Shown here piece by piece: positions 55,620 to 64,000 of a stretch of DNA of 64,000 nucleotides; positions within the stretch are counted from its first letter, which is position 1, and every line of letters begins with the position of its first letter. The notes under the pieces are model-generated. The model was not told the DNA's origin, did not search any database, and saw only the letters and a program-made list of their open reading frames with translations. The stretch is from Liopterus haemorrhoidalis (lineage: Eukaryota > Arthropoda > Insecta > Coleoptera > Dytiscidae). A program made the translations under genes and the position numbers. The DNA lies in the NCBI GenBank assembly GCA_963971575.1, contig OZ020611.1, positions 244,986,654 through 245,050,653 of the forward strand, read 5' to 3'.

Positions 55620-56091
55620 GGGCTGAAATATTTCATGGGTTTTAGGAATTGGTTCTTATTGATAGAAAAATTAATTAAAAAAATATATTTAAAGTATTAA
55701 TTATTATTTTTATGAAAATGGGGTTTGTGTCATACATGGAACATTATGATTCTACATTATGTTCCAAAAGAAAATGATTCCGTATTATTTGCTCGTCAAT
55801 TGCTAGGTGTTCTTCATTAGGGATTAAAAGCAGTCGCCATCGAATTTCTAAAAGAAAAGGTCGTATCTTCTAGTTGTCCTTTCTCAATAAATTCAGAGTT
55901 ATGTTGAAGTGCAAATTCCGCTTGATATCCTCAAATCTATTGCAGCCCATTACTTGAGATACTGCAGGATCCATTGCTGTGTATGTGACATATATGATCA
56001 TTCATGAACTAACGTTCTGATTCAGTTTTAAAAGTAAAATAAAAAATAAAAATCGGAATGTGCCATATATGGCACATTATGCGGTAAAGGG
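55620..56091 (-). mobile_element. piggyBac-derived MITE, copy 2 (truncated)
   Basis: The complement matches 53565-54000. The TTAA is at 56092-56095 and the opposite end is cut at TTCAGCC next to R2. A subterminal perfect palindrome of 22 bp lies at about 56057-56078. The transposase block is frame-broken but keeps KTESERSS and the same order. Confidence 0.82.
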
Positions 56092-56095
56092 TTAA

Positions 56096-56744
56096 TTAAT
56101 ATTACAGATATTATTATAATTTAATGTGCTTAAGATTTTCTGTAACATTACAATAACGAAATTTTTTATTTTTTTATCGAACTCTAATAAAATAAAGAAT
56201 ATTAAACAAAAATAATAATAATTTTGTGATAGTGTTTTGGTAGATACTGTGCAGTGGAGGAGAACAATAGCGAGCCAGACATAGAATAATGCCATTAATA
56301 AAAATGAGTCGTAATGTCGTGTCCTTATTCTAGGTCAGTAACGTTAATTCTAATAACGTAAGCGTATAGGTTACGTGGCGTTAAGGACGCATTAACGTAA
56401 TTCAATTTGTAAGGTACTGACCTTCTGTAACGGATTAACTTTTTACCTCTCCAAACTCTATATTATGCTTTTTTCATAATTCAACAATTTTAACAACTTT
56501 TTACTCTAATTACAACTGTTGTTCTGGTTTCAATGATGTTAATTAACTCTAATTTACTAGCTTTTTCTGTTAGTATTGTATGACATAAAATGTACACCTA
56601 TATAACATATACAGGGAAAGGCAACACTTATGTTCACTTCGATTATTTCCTTAATAAAAAGAGTTATAAAAATATTGTTCAAATTAAACTTATTCAGGGT
56701 AAGGTAGGCCAGACTATAGTGGTATCAAACTTTTTTTTTTCTAA
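56096..56744. other. no gene seen
   Basis: AT-rich. GTTAACGT/ACGTTAAT motifs at 56335-56420 recall those flanking the Harbinger remnants, but no borders could be set. Confidence 0.35.
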
Positions 56745-57043
56745 TTTTAAATATTCGCAAAAATCTTAAAATCGACACGAGTAAACTCCCATTTCTAGTC
56801 AACCGATTTTTATCAAAAGTTGATCAACTCGTACCATTGATATTAAAAGCTTAAATATGAAGTTTCATAAAAATCCTTTTAGCCGAATTTGCTCTGCACG
56901 TGTACACTGACAGACAGACGGACAGACAGACAGACAGACATCATGCTAAAAATAGTTGAAACGTTATGTACGGAGCTCAATTCGTGGAGATCCATCGAAA
57001 TCTCGAAATGTCAAAATCGGTATGATCACAATACCTTTTTTTC
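56745..57043 (-). repeat. R2 repeat copy 6, partial, inverted
   Basis: Complement of the R2 central part: AAATCTTAAAATCGACACGA, AAAGTTGATCAACTCG, CAGACAGACGGACAGAC tract and TCGAAATGTCAAAATCGGTA. Both ends truncated. Confidence 0.8.
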
Positions 57044-58397
57044 ATTGCGCGAAATTTTAAAACGATTCCCATAGTTTAAAAATAGAGTATAATGCCTCAT
57101 TTTCATGCGGGTGTTGGAAGTGTGGAACAAAAAATTCAACCAATAGGATTACTTTATTTTGAAAAAACCAATGGCGAGACACTTATATTAATTTCATTTA
57201 AAAAAAAAATAAAAAACGTAAATTGATGTAGCGAAATAGCGACTTTCTGCAGTCATAAAGTTTATTATTATGGATTCGGTTTCAAATATCTAGTCTGCAG
57301 TAATGTCATGCAGTGGGTATACTAATAATACACCCCCAAGCAGGGGCTAACAGAATCTTCATTCTAAACTGTGATGTCAAGTAAAAAAGATTGTGTATCA
57401 AATTCTTTTCTTATAATTGAAGTAACTGTCTGTGTTTTTTTGTCTCATTTCTTGCAAAAATTTAAAATAATCTCCCTGTTGCCTTCTGTTTCTATGTATA
57501 TATGGGACGTACCCACCATTGCTTTTCTTCATATCGCATTAAGTCTAAATATGCATAAAAAAGAGCTAGACGTCTCTTTCGATTTGACGACATATTTAAT
57601 GAAATTGAATAACCGTTTACTCCAAACATTTGTATAAACTTTTAGGTTAAATTTGGGTTATAAACAAATGTCAAAACCGAAAACGCGCCCTTATCACACC
57701 TCCAACCCCACCATGAAATTCGAACTTGTAAATATAACACCACGCCTCTCACCCCTGTCACGCCTTTGACGCTACCATGAAAATGATGCATAATTGTGAA
57801 AGAGAACTAGGAAATGTATTAAACATTTATCTGTCATCGAGTGAACTGTAGTTCTTTGAACTTATTTCTAAGAATCATCTCGTATTTCTGATTAACAATT
57901 CTTGACCTTTTACATTTCTTTTTGCCAAAAGACAGCTCACAAACAATACAATGTAATATTTCAAAGATAACAAATACCACATGACTCACTACTGTTTGTT
58001 TAATTCCGTTTTTACACACTCGCGCCTTATCTTTGTTTATCGTTGACTGTCACTTATGTTTTAAGACGCATTTTATAAAAAAATACAACAAAAAATTATC
58101 TACAGACATAACATGGCCTTTTAGGTTGAAATCTTGCAAATTTGTTAGTAAATAATTTTTTTTTGTCACATGTGGTACATTTTCAAGGACATTAAAAATC
58201 TAGATTTTATAATATCTCTTATGTGTCTGATGTCGGTCGGTAGAATTTGTGATTAAACGACTCGATCTAGAAGAGCTGAAATTTGGCTTGCATGCGTACT
58301 TGTTTGATCCGCATCATCATTATCATCTAGTACCCTGGTTCTCAACCAGGGTTAGGCGAGCCTGAAAAAAAAATAGTTAAAAGCCTAATTAATTTTA
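57044..58397. other. no gene recognised
   Basis: Non-coding. An 88-residue frame at 57371-57637 contains KDCVSNSFLIIEVTVCVFLS and continues to DLTTYLMKLNNRLLQTFV, unrecognised. At 58325-58365 GGTTCTCAACCAGGGTTAG looks like a hAT-MITE end. Confidence 0.35.
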
Positions 58398-58640
58398 GGG
58401 TTTTGTAGATATGACTACCAAAAAACCCTTATAACGTCACTCATGTGTCTGTCTGTCTGTATAAGCTGTTCACGTTTGCCTGTACGGTTAAAATTATAGT
58501 CAAACGGCTGAACATAGAATGTTAAAATTTGGCACATTTGTACTATTGTTTGACCCATATATAGGAGAAATATAGAAAGTTAAAAAAAATAAAAATACAT
58601 CGCGGGATAAATGAAGATAAATGTAAACATTCGTGGTTCG
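58398..58640 (+). repeat. R1-related repeat (diverged subfamily) with MITE-B scar
   Basis: AGGGTTTTGTAGATATGACT then GTCT units. At 58459-58480 the tract is broken by TATAAGCTGTTCACGTTTG, whose first 14 bases equal the end of MITE-B, and the R1 text resumes with GTACGGTTAAAATTATAG. Cut at the right by a hAT MITE. Confidence 0.65.
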
Positions 58641-58875
58641 CAAGCAGTGGCGGATCTAGCTTTTTGGGGGCCCAGGGCTTAAAAATACCAAGGGGCCCTA
58701 CACATGTTTCAATCAAAAAATTTAAAAAATAAAAGACAGTATTAAAGGTTAATTATTATTTATTACTTTTTTTATTATGTTGGATATTATTTTTTTATTA
58801 GCTGGCGCTTCACTTATGTTGATTTTTAATAAATATTAGTAAATTTGTGTTTTAAATTTTTTTTTTGCTGTTTTT

Positions 58876-58921
58876 TGGGTTTTGTAGGTGTGACCAAAAA
58901 CCCTTATACCGTCATTTTGTC

Positions 58922-58955
<34 letters not shown>

Positions 58956-59802
58956 TCGGTAAAAATTGTAGCCAAACGGCTAAACCTAGAGAGTTTAAAT
59001 TTGACATGCTTATACAAATCTTTGACCCGCACATAGGAAAAATACTAAAACATCTACGAAACATATCCCCCTAAAAATATTAACAAATATGTGCTCATCG
59101 AAAAAAAATAATATTTTTTTACAATTCTGTGTAGGGTATCAAATGAAAGCCCTTGGTACGTGGACTAACGATCAAAATTTTATTTCAGCAAAATAAATTA
59201 TTTTGACGCGATTTTTGCCAAAATTGTGCAAAAAAAATTTTTGATCAGATTATGTTTTCGGAAAATAACACATTTTTTGTGTTTTTAGCTAAAATTATGT
59301 AAAATATTTAATCCGCTGTGTAACATAGTAAACGAGTGAACATCGGTAGTCTAGTGGTAACGTTCTCGCTTCGTAATTTTTTCTGTTTTTTTTTTGCATT
59401 TTTATTTTGTTTAAATTATTTTGTCAAAATTCTAGTTATATTTTGGCAAATGTTGCATTTAATTTTTAAAAGCGTAAATTTAATAACCAGTGGGAAGTGT
59501 TGAAATTATAATTTAATTCTATGTTTGAATGTATATGTAATCAGAGGGGCGGAGTTTATGACTTAAACAACCAATGGAAGCCATAGGCGCAATTTTCAAA
59601 ATATTAATGAACCTTGCTATATAAAAAAAAAAATACTGCAAATATTTAGAAACCCAAATAATGGTATTAGGCATTCGAATTAAAATTAATAAAAAAATAT
59701 TTTGACATATAATTTGTTTTGGCATCCGAAATAATCATCATTCACTTATTAACACCTGCGAAACCCTGAAATGTGTGAAAATTCACACTTTACATCAATT
59801 TT
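58876..59802 (+). repeat. R1 repeat copy 9
   Basis: Nearly full-length, nested in the hAT MITE. The A-box-like TAGTCTAGTGG (59348-59358) is kept but the B-box side is deleted (CGCTTCGTAATTTTTTCTG). A ~90-bp stretch around 59238 is also missing compared with copies 3 and 4. Confidence 0.82.
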
Positions 59803-59805
59803 TTT

Positions 59806-59951
59806 TTTTGTTCATCACTTAGATTTTGAGAGGTGAGGACCTTTTTTTTGCTCATCACTAGGATTTTGGGAGGTGCGGACTTTTTTTTTATTTGCCAAGG
59901 GCGCTACAACACGGCTCTTCCCCTGGCGCAAGTTTTTCTTATTGCGGCTCT
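59806..59951 (-). mobile_element. hAT MITE-C copy 3 (truncated)
   Basis: Complement of MITE-C, with right end GCGCAAGTTTTTCTTATTGC then GGCTCTG at 59951. The left end is lost at the junction with R1. Confidence 0.7.
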
Positions 59952-59984
59952 GTACATAATTAAAAAGGGCTAAACAACTCATCA

Positions 59985-60040
59985 TGATACCTGCGAAACC
60001 CTGAAATGTGTGAAAATTCACACTTCACATAAATTTTTTA
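59985..60040 (+). repeat. solo R1 hairpin end
   Basis: ATACCTGCGAAACCCTGAAA then TGTGTGAAAATTCACACTTC and a T-run, with no R1 body attached. It lies within the hAT MITE. Confidence 0.7.
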
Positions 60041-60193
60041 AAGTTATATTTTTGTTTTGATCTTTTCTCTTATAAGCCGTGCTTGGTATAGAACATAATA
60101 GGTATATGTCCGAGAGGTTGGGGCCCCTTGCGGATCTGGGGCCCAGGGTTTAAACCCTATTAGCCCGTATGTAGATCCGCCACTGTTCGCATG

Positions 60194-60778
60194 GTCGTTT
60201 AATCTAGCGCTGATCGCTTAGGTCTAATCACCAATAGATGCGATGTGAGTTACGTACGGAGCGCGTAACGTTTGTTTTTTAAAAATACACTTTTGGTTTT
60301 TCTTAACTTTATTTAAAATTAAGGACAGAATTTTCGAACAGCACCTCTTACAATATTTGAGGATGACAGCTCGTCGATGAACTCGGTGAAACTCTATACA
60401 TAAGTCATGTTGCATATGGTTTTTATACAGGTTTTATGCTGATTTAACAATATAAACAATAAGCATCTTTGTTATATCAATGATGTCATGTTTACAGTAA
60501 AAACTCCTTAATTACCAATTTTGTTATAGATAAGGTTCTAATATTAAATTATCATATTTTTTATTACAATGTATAAATGAATGGACACCTTTGTTAGTGT
60601 GACCATTACTTGTGGATATTGGGCTCAGTATATGTGTGTCTCGATAGCGAGGGCGAATACAAATCTCACCGAGGGCGCCGTGTTGCCGACCCCTGTATTA
60701 GGGTGTCATTACCTTAAAAAGGTTGATATCCACTGTACTAGATACTTCACATTGTTAGGTTACCTTACTTAGATTTGA
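60194..60778. other. no gene recognised
   Basis: Non-coding; short frames only. GCGTAACGTTTGTTTTTTAAA near 60260 is unremarkable. Confidence 0.35.
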
Positions 60779-60780
60779 AT

Positions 60781-61713
60781 AGGGGATAGGCATGATTTTT
60801 TTTTTATTTTTTATTATATTCCTCTTGTTGCATATAAACATAAAAAACAGTTTTTATTTTTTTTTTTTTGTAATTTGAAGGCTTAAAAAAATCATAAATG
60901 TATGTAGCGCGCGAAAACGACGTGTGACGTCATACCCCTTCTAACTGACGTATGACACTACTAGCTTACCGACGTACATAGTCTGTTGTGAACTTATTTG
61001 TTTGTATAACTTTTATAGGTTATGTAAAGTTAGAGTGATTTTAATTAAAATAAAGTTTAATTCTATAAAAACAATCTATACATGTTTACCGAATTAAATT
61101 TTATATTAAAATAGATAACTTATATTGCAGTATTTCAATTATGCCTCTAACGTTTTGTAACTTCATGTAAACAATGTAGTAAAATTCTGACATTTAAATT
61201 ACATAAATATTTACATTTTACAGAGTTGCAGCGTTTGTTTACATAAAGTTATAGAATATAAAATAAAAATTACTTTGACAACACGTATTTCCTCAGCACT
61301 GTAGCATTCATTATTTTTCATATATTCCATGAGCATAAATGCATCAATGTTGGGTAAATTATCACTCTGAGCCCTAACAAAATCTTTATCTGCCATTTTA
61401 ATAATAAATGCGTGAAAAATTGCTTAAAAACAAATACAAAACTCTCGAACATTACAATACACACACGTGTGAAGATTATGTTGTAGCTGTATCTGTGATG
61501 TGAAACCCCTATCGTTTGACGTCATACTCAGTCGTTTTACTCGGCAACCTTCGCTCCGTGGTCGGCTTATTTCAAATTTACAATATTTTAATTCAAAAAT
61601 TTGGCTATAATATTAATTAAAATGTAATTTTTGTTTTGTTAGGTGACATAACTAACATTAACATATCAAAATAATGTAGTTTTAAGGAAGTACAAATTTT
61701 ATGCGTATCCCCT
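60781..61713. mobile_element. 2-bp-TSD DNA element, ISL2EU-like (933 bp)
   Basis: Ends AGGGGATAGGCATGA and complement AGGGGATACGCATAA with AT on both sides (60779-60780; 61714-61715). TGACGTCATAC motifs lie near both ends (about 60925 and 61520). It carries one short exon on the minus strand (61274-61396). AG-rich ends and the 2-bp duplication parallel the 8826-12274 element, though the target dinucleotide differs. Confidence 0.65.
61274..61396 (-). pseudogene. first exon of a YqaJ/SWIM-like transposon gene (tentative)
   Basis: ATG at 61396: MADKDFVRAQSDNLPNIDAF then MLMEYMKNNECYSAEEIRVV, followed by AAAGTAATTT, a plausible splice donor. The pattern DFVxAxSxxLPxxxxxMxxxYxxxNxxYxxAEIR resembles the beginning of insect proteins with a SWIM zinc finger and YqaJ nuclease domain that are encoded by ISL2EU-type elements. 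Recognition is from memory, and the remaining exons are deleted. Confidence 0.4.
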
Positions 61714-61715
61714 AT

Positions 61716-62312
61716 TAATTATTTAGTTGGCAATGTTCCTTCGCTAAATGGTGACTGCTGACTTTATTTAAAACCAGTGTTGAAACGGGGAAATCCCAAT
61801 TTAATTTTAAGTGTGTGTCTCCAAAGGTCATGTGTATCAAAGCAGATATGTTGTCAATATATTATCCGGGTGGACGGGTGGATGGGTGGTTGGTGGGTCT
61901 GTGGGTCGACGGTGACAAGGGCTGGTATGTGCAGCGATGCGTACACCTCTCGTCCGACATCTCTAATTGCCTCTCTATAAATATGACATCAAAGCAAGCG
62001 GCATAGCGGCCGTGTAGGTGGCGCTTTATTACCTCCATCACACAGACACACCAAATATATCAAACATTGCTACGGTATTGACGCAATCATTTATTGACGA
62101 TTTAAACAAATTGATAGTTTGCGATAGTGGACGTACTTATACGTACTACGTACTACAATCTTTTCCCCAGATGATTTGTGAGATTTAATAAAATAATAGC
62201 CTGCTTTTGTCCAGTGCTTTTTTTACACTTGATAGTCCAGCGATGGCGAATCATTACCCTCGGACGGGGCAAAATAAATTTGCAATTTTGTAGATTCAAA
62301 TCGCAGGTCAAA
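61716..62312. other. no gene; GGTG-type simple repeat
   Basis: 61868-61912 is a degenerate (GGTG/GGTT)n tract. Two overlapping plus-strand frames across it are compositional. Nothing else recognised. Confidence 0.4.
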
Positions 62313-62314
62313 TA

Positions 62315-62947
62315 CCAGGTCTACAAGTATGAAATGCGGATTTTTTTTTTTTTTAATAAAACACATTAAACTCAAAAGAACAGTAAAAGTTTATTTATTG
62401 AAAGTATGCTCCATTAGAAGTTATACATTTTTCCCATCTTTCAGGCAATTTGTTAATACCTCGCCAGTAGAACTCTTCCCCTTTCCCCGCAAACCATTCA
62501 TCTAGCCAAAAAGTGCTGCTCGGCAAGTGCGTGACTCATCGATGCGAACAAGTGGTAATCTGAAGAGGCCAAGTCTAGCGAGTAAGCGGCATGGGGTAGC
62601 ACTTCCCACTTGAGTGCATCCAATGTGTTGCAAACTGCTTTTGTCTTATGTGATGAAGCGTTATCGTGAAGAAAGATTACCTTGTGCTGTCGTCTTTCGT
62701 ATTCTGATCGTTTTATGAGCAGCGAATGGTTCAATTCGATCAGTTGTTGTTGGTAGCGTTGGGTACTAACTGTTTCACCAGGTTTTAACAATTCATAATA
62801 GACCACACCCTTTTGGTCCCACCAAGTACAGAGCATTATCTTTTTGCCAAAGCGATTCGGTCTTGCAGTTGATGTGAATGGTGAGCCTGGGTTCACCCAT
62901 AATTTTTTGCGTTTGGGATTTTCAAAATAAATCCATTTTTCATCGCC
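62315..62947 (-). mobile_element. mariner element, truncated second copy
   Basis: Left end CCAGGTCTACAAGTATGAAA after TA (62313-62314), same family as 6208-7489. Similarity ends at CATCGCC (62947). The N-terminal half of the gene and the right TIR are absent. Confidence 0.88.
62395..62947 (-). pseudogene. mariner transposase C-terminal half (DD34D)
   Basis: Reads [64 protein letters not shown] and YSLDLASSDYHLF. All three catalytic Asp (GDE, HDN, SDY) are kept, unlike in the 6.3-kb copy. The YSPDLAPSD motif has Pro-to-Leu and Pro-to-Ser changes. A 25-bp deletion near 62508 (between HF and the KxRLDEWFAGK region) breaks the frame before the C-terminus. Confidence 0.88.
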
Positions 62948-62959
62948 TTACTGGCGATT

Positions 62960-63279
62960 CAGAGCTGGAAATACAATTACACTTTATTAAAAATTTATTG
63001 ATAAAAATAAATTAAATAAATAAATAAATTATAAGTTTGAGAATTATGATAAAATAAGTTCTATATATAATTAATTAAATTTTGGAAAACAACCTTTTAT
63101 TTTTTTCCTTTTTTTTAAATAAAAAATAAAAAAAAAAAAAATTAAAGAATGTTTTCCAAAATTTAATTAATTACACATAGAACTTGTATTTTATCATAAT
63201 TCTCAAACTTATAATTTACTTATTTAATTTATTTTTATCTATAAAATTTTAATAAAATGTAATTGTATTTCCAGCTCTG
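62960..63279. mobile_element. foldback (long inverted repeat) element, 320 bp
   Basis: Begins CAGAGCTGGAAATACAATTA and ends with the complement (TAATTGTATTTCCAGCTCTG, allowing small changes). The arms of about 125-135 bp are almost fully complementary around an A/T-rich centre (63100-63150). A-T rich, non-coding. It lies 12 bp from the mariner breakpoint. Confidence 0.82.
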
Positions 63280-63439
63280 AAAATGGCTGAAGCATGTTTT
63301 TACTCCCACCAAGCAAGAAAGAGTTTACTGGTCGCTGATTGGTTAATTTAAACTTAAAATTCAAATAACTGAATGATGCTAAATGTATTACCAACTTGAA
63401 AAATCGGGACATATTTTGTAAAAAGACCTTGAAAAAGAC

Positions 63440-63622
63440 AAAATAGGAAAGTATCTGAAAAAAGTACCTGAAATACAGATACTTAGATACTGATTTAAAT
63501 ATCTAGATACAGATACAGATACATATTTTAAAATGTACCTAGATACAGTAACTAGATACTTGCACAGTATCTAGTTACTGTATCTAGATACAAATATCTA
63601 GATACATTACAACACTGGTTGT
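63440..63622. repeat. GTATCTAGATAC palindrome cluster, hAT-like end
   Basis: Many (A/T)GATAC and TATCTAGATA motifs, including a hairpin with 25-bp arms (63535-63559 and 63567-63591, one mismatch). The right edge reads TACATTACAACACTGG, like a hAT terminus (CCAGTGTTGTAATG on the complement). The other end and duplication were not found. Confidence 0.6.
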
Positions 63623-63639
63623 TGCGCTATTTGTCAGGT

Positions 63640-64000
63640 TACCATATGTTGGTCAGCTACTACGCGTACAATCTCGATTTGTTTCGGAAGATACATTCGA
63701 AAATGCCCTCGACTATATTTAAATCAATTCACTTGTGATGTGTGCTCCCCTGTGTATTCGTAGTAAATAAAGAAACCCCCCATTGCGAAGGCCAAGGTCA
63801 TCGGGAATATGCAACAAGCTATTTCACGGGCAGTGGTACAGCGAGCCGGAAGAGGGGGAGGGGCGAGTAGAAAGCCGGGCCAGGTGAAAGCTCGCGGGGT
63901 AGTTACATCGATTATGATATAAAGAGCGATGAACGCGCGGGAGGGGGGTTGTGTGATGGAACGAGACGGAACGGGAGGGTAGTTGCCAGTGGAAAATACC
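63640..64000. other. GC-rich non-coding edge
   Basis: From about 63760 the GC content rises sharply (GAGGGGGAGGGGCGAG, GAACGCGCGGGAGG) compared with the rest of the window. This could be a promoter or first exon of a gene lying beyond the window. No open frame is supported. Confidence 0.3.

Larger units (their letters stand above)
58645..60185. mobile_element. hAT MITE enlarged by R1 insertion (1541 bp)
   Basis: Ends CAGTGGCGGATCTAGC and complement CAGTGGCGGATCTACA with octamers TTCGCAAG / TTCGCATG (58637-58644; 60186-60193, one mismatch). GGGGCCC motifs lie near both ends. Most of the interior is nested R1 copy 9, a MITE-C piece and another R1 end. Confidence 0.85.

Noticed and set aside
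61777..62006. Two overlapping frames around the GGTG tract as a small gene
   Set aside because: Their content follows from the simple repeat (GWMGGW, GGRVDGW). No start context, splice sites or similarity.
61770..63622. A single hAT element spanning CCAGTGTTG at 61773 to CAACACTGG at 63610
   Set aside because: The end motifs are short, the flanking octamers do not match, and the enclosed mariner and foldback would have to be nested. Not supported.
63640..64000. CpG island promoter of a host gene
   Set aside because: GC content rises, but no transcript structure or open frame can be seen before the window ends.

Overview
The window looks like nuclear DNA of an arthropod, most likely an insect. 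It is very AT-rich and intron-era eukaryotic in style, and I could find no convincing host gene, rRNA, functional tRNA, operon or CRISPR array. What can be supported is a dense graveyard of transposable elements: Tc1/mariner (mauritiana-like DD34D, DD34E Tc1 and DD41D types), hAT, piggyBac, PIF/Harbinger, THAP-bearing elements with 2-bp target duplications, non-LTR retrotransposons, one solo LTR, and many MITEs. I cannot name the order or species from sequence alone.

Layout. 1-5400: AT-rich DNA, copies of a ~1-kb repeat (called R1 here), two MITE families (A: ~407 bp; B: 298 bp) and a CpG-rich inverted-repeat element. 6208-7489: complete but dead mariner. 8826-12274: a 3.4-kb element with THAP-domain exons, interrupted by MITE-A copies. 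12740-13350: Harbinger remnant. 15.98-19.66 kb: ~180-bp satellite, a hAT MITE, an almost intact intron-containing Tc1 element, and a Harbinger MITE with TTA duplication. 21-26.2 kb: tandem reverse-transcriptase fragments, two R1 copies, and a 1.29-kb inverted-repeat element. 27.3-29.9 kb: three-level nest (R1 containing a LINE containing a DD41D mariner). 30-33.4 kb: three copies of a second repeat (R2), one carrying a hAT MITE and a LINE. 34.2-37.5 kb: Tc1 element broken by a mariner remnant, a tandem duplication and a MADF/Harbinger element. 37.6-43.2 kb: R1 copies, a hAT deletion derivative and mariner/hAT MITEs. 44.4-45.6 kb: hAT element rich in ATCGAT palindromes. 46.9-48.3 kb: RTE-like LINE and a truncated Tc1. 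49.4-51.5 kb: R2 carrying a solo LTR and a second DD41D mariner. 52.5-56.1 kb: hAT/ZBED-like and piggyBac remnants. 58.6-60.2 kb: hAT MITE stuffed with R1. 60.8-61.7 kb: element with an AT duplication. 62.3-63.6 kb: truncated mariner, a foldback element and a hAT-like end.

How it fits together. Most insertions can be ordered by nesting, because target duplications (TA, AT, TTA, TTAA, TCTG, 8-bp) and empty-site paralogues are visible inside the window. The least explained component is R1 (with its relative R2). Both have a (GTCY)n tract near one end and a small hairpin followed by a T-run at the other, an architecture recalling mini-me/DINE-like non-autonomous repeats. R1 copies carry different tRNA-like modules, with A- and B-box-like motifs, at the same internal position. 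I consider this the best candidate for something undescribed. No intact autonomous transposase could be demonstrated: the nearest is the Tc1 copy at 16926-18547, whose only visible defect is an intron donor AT instead of GT.
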